This document shows, piece after piece, positions 60,679-64,000 of a DNA stretch of 64,000 nt. A model generated the notes under the pieces. The model had not been told where the DNA came from, did no database searches, and saw nothing but the letters and a program-made list of their open reading frames with translations. Made by a program: the position numbers and the translations under genes. Position 1 is the stretch's first letter, and each line of letters opens with the position of its first letter. The stretch comes from Croceitalea rosinachiae (GTDB lineage Bacteria > Bacteroidota > Bacteroidia > Flavobacteriales > Flavobacteriaceae), in NCBI RefSeq assembly GCF_031846445.1, contig NZ_JAVRHR010000002.1, positions 496,001-560,000 of the forward strand. Direction: 5' to 3'.

Positions 60679-62148
60679 TTATTCTTCATCAACTTCTACC
60701 TCTTCGGCCTCAATTTCTTTACGTACAAAGAGGTTTTTTTCTTTTATAATTTCGGAAATGCCCTCAGGTAACATTTCTTCCCATCCCTTTTCACCGTTAG
60801 TAATTCTTTTGAGTACTTCGCGTGAAAAAATGTCCATAATATCCGGATCATAGTCAATGATATCCATTACTTTATTGTTGTACTTAAAGAATTTGTACAA
60901 TTCTTTCATTCTTGGATGGACCTTCACATTGTTACTGGTCATTATCTGACCAGTATTTGCATCCTTCATTGGGTAGAGATATACCTTTAAATCTTTGAAG
61001 AATAGTTTACCAAAGGCCTCTAGAATACCCCCGCTTAGATGACGATAGTATTTTTCATCAAATACATCTACCAGGTTATTTACACCCATGGTCAAACCAA
61101 TACGCGATTTAGTATAATTATTCAGATATTCTACCAACTTATAATATTCTTGAAACTTTGAGATCATTACCGTATGCCCTAGAGAGCATAAAAGTTCTGC
61201 TCGATCCATAAAATCTTGTTCATCAATTTCACCTGATGCTCTAAGGTTTGATAGGGTAATTTCAAAAATTACAATGGTATTATCATAATCAACGGTCTGT
61301 TCACGTACAAATATGTCGTACGATTTTTGAAACATATCCATATTGACCTTGGTCACCGGTCTAAAACTACCTCGCAGGGCTAAAATATTTTTCTTGTAGA
61401 GGATTGAGGCTGGGAGCAGGTTATTACCATCAGGCCCAAACATTACTGCATCGGTCATATCGTTTCGAATCAACTGAAGGCTCATCAATCGATTATCCAC
61501 ATCACTAAAACTTGGACCTGTAAAATTGATCATGTCAATTTCTAAGGTATCCTTATCGATATGGTCATACAGGTATTTTAATAATTTTCGTGGCTTATGA
61601 TACTTAAAAAATGCTCCATAAATTAAGTTTACGCCGAGGATACCTAGGGTTTCTTGTTGTAATCGTGCTTCATTCTGTTTAAAACGCACATGCAGAATAA
61701 TTTCATCATGCTCTTTTTGTTTTGGGTCTAATTGAAACCGAAGCCCAATCCAGCCATGACCTTTAAAGCGTTTTGAAAAATCAATTGTAGCAACTGTATT
61801 CGCGTATGAAAAAAATAGGTAATCAGGATTGTTTTTTCTATCAATACGTTCTTCAACTAAACGCATTTCATGCTTGAGCATTGTTTTTAACCTAGCTTGG
61901 GTTACATAACGACCATCTGATTCGACCCCATAAATTGCATCACTAAATGACTTGTCGTAAGCACTCATCGCCTTTGCAATGGTGCCTGAAGCTCCGCCGG
62001 CCCTAAAGAAATGACGTGCTGTTTCTTGACCTGCCCCTATCTCTGCAAAAGTTCCGTAGATATCAGGCTGTAGATTTATTCGCAGCGTTTTAGCCTTGAT
62101 TGAGGGTATGTTCTCAAACTCTTTAATCTTATTGGCAATAGTGCTCAT
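60679..62148 (-). CDS. Conserved protein of unknown function
   Basis: A 489-residue soluble-looking protein without signal peptide. Prominent motifs are FAEIGAGQETARHFFRAGGA (residues 33-52), MSAYDKSFSDAIYG, YVTQARLKTMLKHE, a VNLIYGAFFKYHKPRKLLKY segment and a C-terminal acidic tail (EAEEVEVDEE). The Gly-rich FAEIGAGQE loop could bind a nucleotide or phosphate. I recall similar proteins in other Bacteroidota and in cyanobacteria carrying unrelated labels (TonB receptor, nicotinate adenylyltransferase), which the sequence does not support. It is divergent from the PhnP-like gene, 76 bases apart. Confidence 0.7.
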   Translation of the reverse strand: MSTIANKIKEFENIPSIKAKTLRINLQPDIYGTFAEIGAGQETARHFFRAGGASGTIAKAMSAYDKSFSDAIYGVESDGRYVTQARLKTMLKHEMRLVEERIDRKNNPDYLFFSYANTVATIDFSKRFKGHGWIGLRFQLDPKQKEHDEIILHVRFKQNEARLQQETLGILGVNLIYGAFFKYHKPRKLLKYLYDHIDKDTLEIDMINFTGPSFSDVDNRLMSLQLIRNDMTDAVMFGPDGNNLLPASILYKKNILALRGSFRPVTKVNMDMFQKSYDIFVREQTVDYDNTIVIFEITLSNLRASGEIDEQDFMDRAELLCSLGHTVMISKFQEYYKLVEYLNNYTKSRIGLTMGVNNLVDVFDEKYYRHLSGGILEAFGKLFFKDLKVYLYPMKDANTGQIMTSNNVKVHPRMKELYKFFKYNNKVMDIIDYDPDIMDIFSREVLKRITNGEKGWEEMLPEGISEIIKEKNLFVRKEIEAEEVEVDEE

Positions 62149-62224
62149 GGGTAGTCATTTGTTGTTAACAAAGTTAAGAAGTTAAGAAAATCTTTTACAC
62201 AAATAAGTTATAATTTTGATTTAA

Positions 62225-63001
62225 ATGAAACAAAGCTTAAATGTTACTTTTTTGGGTACTGGCACTTCTCAGGGAATCCCTATTTTAGGCAGTAAACATC
62301 CTGTATGTTTAAGTAACAATTCAAAGGATAAGAGGCTTCGCGTTTCTGTGTTGGTTTCTTGGGGTGATTATAATTATGTAATTGATTGCGGCCCTGATTT
62401 TAGACAACAATTATTGATCAATCCTATAGAAAAATTAGATGGTATTCTTTTTACCCATGAACATGCTGACCATACTGCAGGCATTGATGATATTCGCCCC
62501 TTTTTCTTTCGTCAAGGCGATATTCCAATTTATGCCCATGAACGGGTAGTTATTGCTTTAAAAAGACGCTTTGATTATATTTTTGCCAATGAGGATAGGT
62601 ATCCAGGTGCCCCGGCAGTAACTATAAACTTGGTGGACAAGGAAACTTCTTTTGAGCTTTCTGGTTTACAAGTAACGCCAATTGAAGTATGGCATAATCG
62701 ATTACCAGTTTTGGGGTATCGCATACATGATTTTGTGTACTTGACTGATGTAAAACGAGTGGAAGAATCAGAAATGGAAAAGCTTAGAAACTGTAAGGTG
62801 CTTGTAGTGAATGCCCTACGTATTGATCCCCATCATTCTCATTTTAATTTGGAAGAAGCCTTAGAATTTGCCGAAGAAGTAGGGGCAGAACGTACATATT
62901 TTACCCATATTAGCCATTTGTTGGGCTTTCATGAGGAAGTTGAAAAGAATTTGCCTGAAAATGTGTTTTTAGCGTATGATAATTTAAAAATCACGATTTA
63001 A
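62225..63001 (+). CDS. Metallo-beta-lactamase fold hydrolase (PhnP-like phosphodiesterase)
   Basis: A 258-residue cytoplasmic MBL-fold hydrolase. The opening FLGTGTSQGIPILG, zinc motif THEHADHTAGIDD (HxHxDH), YLTDVKRV and FTHISHLLG near the end match the PhnP/lipoyl-ligase-associated branch of phosphodiesterases. PhnP acts on cyclic phosphonate products, but no phn genes are near, so the substrate is open. The next gene starts on the base after its stop. Confidence 0.88.
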   Translation: MKQSLNVTFLGTGTSQGIPILGSKHPVCLSNNSKDKRLRVSVLVSWGDYNYVIDCGPDFRQQLLINPIEKLDGILFTHEHADHTAGIDDIRPFFFRQGDIPIYAHERVVIALKRRFDYIFANEDRYPGAPAVTINLVDKETSFELSGLQVTPIEVWHNRLPVLGYRIHDFVYLTDVKRVEESEMEKLRNCKVLVVNALRIDPHHSHFNLEEALEFAEEVGAERTYFTHISHLLGFHEEVEKNLPENVFLAYDNLKITI

Positions 63002-63496
63002 ATGAAAAAAAATATTTTTTTATACCTGTTTGTTTTTGCGGCACTCATTTTGTTGTACTCACTTGTTACCGGTAATAAAATTCAGAAAGAAAATGAGGCA
63101 GCTATCCTAAAGTTGCAGGGCGAAGTAGAGACGCTAAAAGATTCTGTTCAAAAAGAAAAATTAATGGTGCTGGATATGCAGTATTTTTCATTGGAAAACA
63201 ATGATGATGCCTTGGCCTATTACGACCATTTGAACTTGAAAAAACCTACCCGATATATTGAGGACAAGCTTTTAGAAACCAATGAAAAAAAAGGTGATAA
63301 TCCTTTAATACCCTATGAAGGAATGCAAAGCGACTTTAAAATCAACAAAATCAAAGTAATGAACCACAGATGGATCGTTGCTGACTTCTCTGATGGTCAA
63401 TACTGGGGTGATATAGTTATTAAATATGAACTCAAAGACGATTTAAGTGTTGATTTCACACTCTTAGATCACTTACTATATACCCGCAGCAATTAA
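63002..63496 (+). CDS. Membrane-anchored small protein of unknown function
   Basis: A 164-residue protein with one N-terminal helix (about residues 5-22: FLYLFVFAALILLYSLV), a short coiled coil (about 28-60) and a globular C-terminal domain (about 85-160; IKVMNHRWIVADFSDGQYWG, IVIKYELKDDLSVDF). It begins one base after the PhnP-like gene, so the two are cotranscribed. Flavobacterial relatives are often called hydrolases only by neighbourhood. It is likely a periplasmic-facing protein. Confidence 0.7.
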   Translation: MKKNIFLYLFVFAALILLYSLVTGNKIQKENEAAILKLQGEVETLKDSVQKEKLMVLDMQYFSLENNDDALAYYDHLNLKKPTRYIEDKLLETNEKKGDNPLIPYEGMQSDFKINKIKVMNHRWIVADFSDGQYWGDIVIKYELKDDLSVDFTLLDHLLYTRSN

Positions 63497-63510
63497 GTAA
63501 AAAGCGTATT

Positions 63511-64000
63511 TTAAAACACTCGATAATCACCGCTTAAATATTGATTCGCTTCTTCTTCAGAAAATCTAGCATTTTCACTATCCCAGTGTAATGTTTGATT
63601 TGGAAAGCGACCTGCAATCACACCTAATAAAATAGTTTCTGTCAACCTTGAGGCATAAGAAAATGGAGCCGTACATTCATCTTCACCTAAGCACGCATCA
63701 ACGAATTGATGGTAATGTTTTGGACCTTCAGAAGCATAATCGCGAATTGGTTTGCCCATGTTATTGGCCTTTTCAACAGCTTCTATTTCGGCAGATATAT
63801 CAACATATTGACCATCAACAATTTTTTGAGGTAATTGCATAAAGTGGGGTAGGAGCAAGCGGCCTTTGTCTCCAATAAACATAGCACCTTGTTCAGGCAG
63901 TTGACCTTCAGAAGCAGTTTTGGTTTCTAAAGACATTTTATCTTCCATAGAAGCCTCTTCACTTTCATCATTAGTTTGAACTGCAGCACCGGGCAGTTCT
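63511..64000 (-). CDS. Gfo/Idh/MocA family oxidoreductase, C-terminal part (5' end outside window)
   Basis: The frame is open to the right edge; an ATG at 63948 is internal, since in-frame codons continue beyond it. The visible 162 residues are the end of a Gfo/Idh/MocA dehydrogenase: GAMFIGDKGRLLLPHF (strand in the substrate domain), the YASEGPKHYHQFVDACLG helix and FSYASRLTETILLGVIAG. An insert rich in acidic residues and Ala (about 63900-63990) is unusual and probably a surface loop. Such proteins in marine Bacteroidota often carry a Tat signal for periplasmic use, but the N-terminus is not visible. Confidence 0.78.
   Translation of the reverse strand, partial: ELPGAAVQTNDESEEASMEDKMSLETKTASEGQLPEQGAMFIGDKGRLLLPHFMQLPQKIVDGQYVDISAEIEAVEKANNMGKPIRDYASEGPKHYHQFVDACLGEDECTAPFSYASRLTETILLGVIAGRFPNQTLHWDSENARFSEEEANQYLSGDYRVF

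Noticed and set aside
1..64000. CRISPR arrays, tRNA, rRNA or prophage
   Set aside because: No regularly spaced repeats, no cloverleaf or rRNA-like segments, and no phage structural or integrase genes were seen on reading through; a dedicated tRNA or Rfam scan was not possible.

Overview
The window is chromosomal DNA of a Bacteroidota bacterium, most likely a marine Flavobacteriaceae (relatives of Maribacter, Zobellia or Arenibacter). Evidence seen directly: low G+C, promoters of the TTG-N19..21-TAnnTTTG type, secreted proteins with short signal peptides ending in AQ or GC, TonB plug and outer-membrane barrel proteins, menaquinone genes, a PLP enzyme pair that fits sulfonolipid synthesis, and YfhO and DUF4834 proteins. 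Genus is inference. I found no tRNA, rRNA, CRISPR array, insertion sequence or prophage.

Layout. 0-4.4 kb: tail of a sensor kinase, an SDR oxidoreductase, then the overlapping cluster menC-CPBP protease-menE (menaquinone synthesis). 4.4-5.8 kb: secreted M24 peptidase. 5.9-14.7 kb: an unusual same-strand locus of six secreted proteins. Three combine a carboxypeptidase-D-like regulatory domain, a SusC/TonB-type plug, TPR-like helices and a DUF2135-like domain, but have no outer-membrane barrel; one of them also carries a von Willebrand A-like domain. Two paralogues have paired carboxypeptidase-D-like domains, and one is a small secreted protein. This is the best candidate here for an undescribed system. 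14.7-23 kb: housekeeping genes (acyl-CoA carboxylase beta, Gfo/Idh/MocA dehydrogenase, EttA, metallo-hydrolase lipoprotein, FumC) and small membrane proteins.

23-34.8 kb: a barrel TonB-dependent receptor with a Lys-tailed partner; prfB with an intact programmed +1 frameshift; the transglutaminase/alpha-E/circularly permuted ATP-grasp trio; a large secreted zinc protease; threonine aldolase; a YegP-like protein; YbaB. 34.9-40.7 kb: S9 oligopeptidase, then a cysteine-synthase-like enzyme, an alpha-oxoamine synthase and a GNAT-fold protein, which I interpret as a sulfonolipid (capnine) locus. 40.9-47.4 kb: outer-membrane barrel protein, DUF4834, YfhO, glycosyltransferase and flippase (surface glycan operon).

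47.4-54.1 kb: membrane-anchored AraC regulator, secreted degenerate Nudix-like protein, secreted Arg-rich protein, double SnoaL lipoprotein, and a bestrophin-SRPBCC-AraC operon. 54.3-55.3 kb: orphan gene next to a palindromic element. 55.4-64 kb: uvrA, an ECF-like sigma factor with a 47-residue gene behind it, a cysteine-free Nth, Bcp, a large conserved unknown, a PhnP-like hydrolase, a small membrane-anchored protein and the C-terminal part of a Gfo/Idh/MocA protein cut by the window edge.

Three palindromic intergenic elements (around 40.76, 54.12 and 60.54 kb) share TCGAG-type or AATGAC-type arms and look like a dispersed genomic repeat family. No stretch over 300 bases lacks a gene; the longest gap is about 284 bases at 54055-54338.
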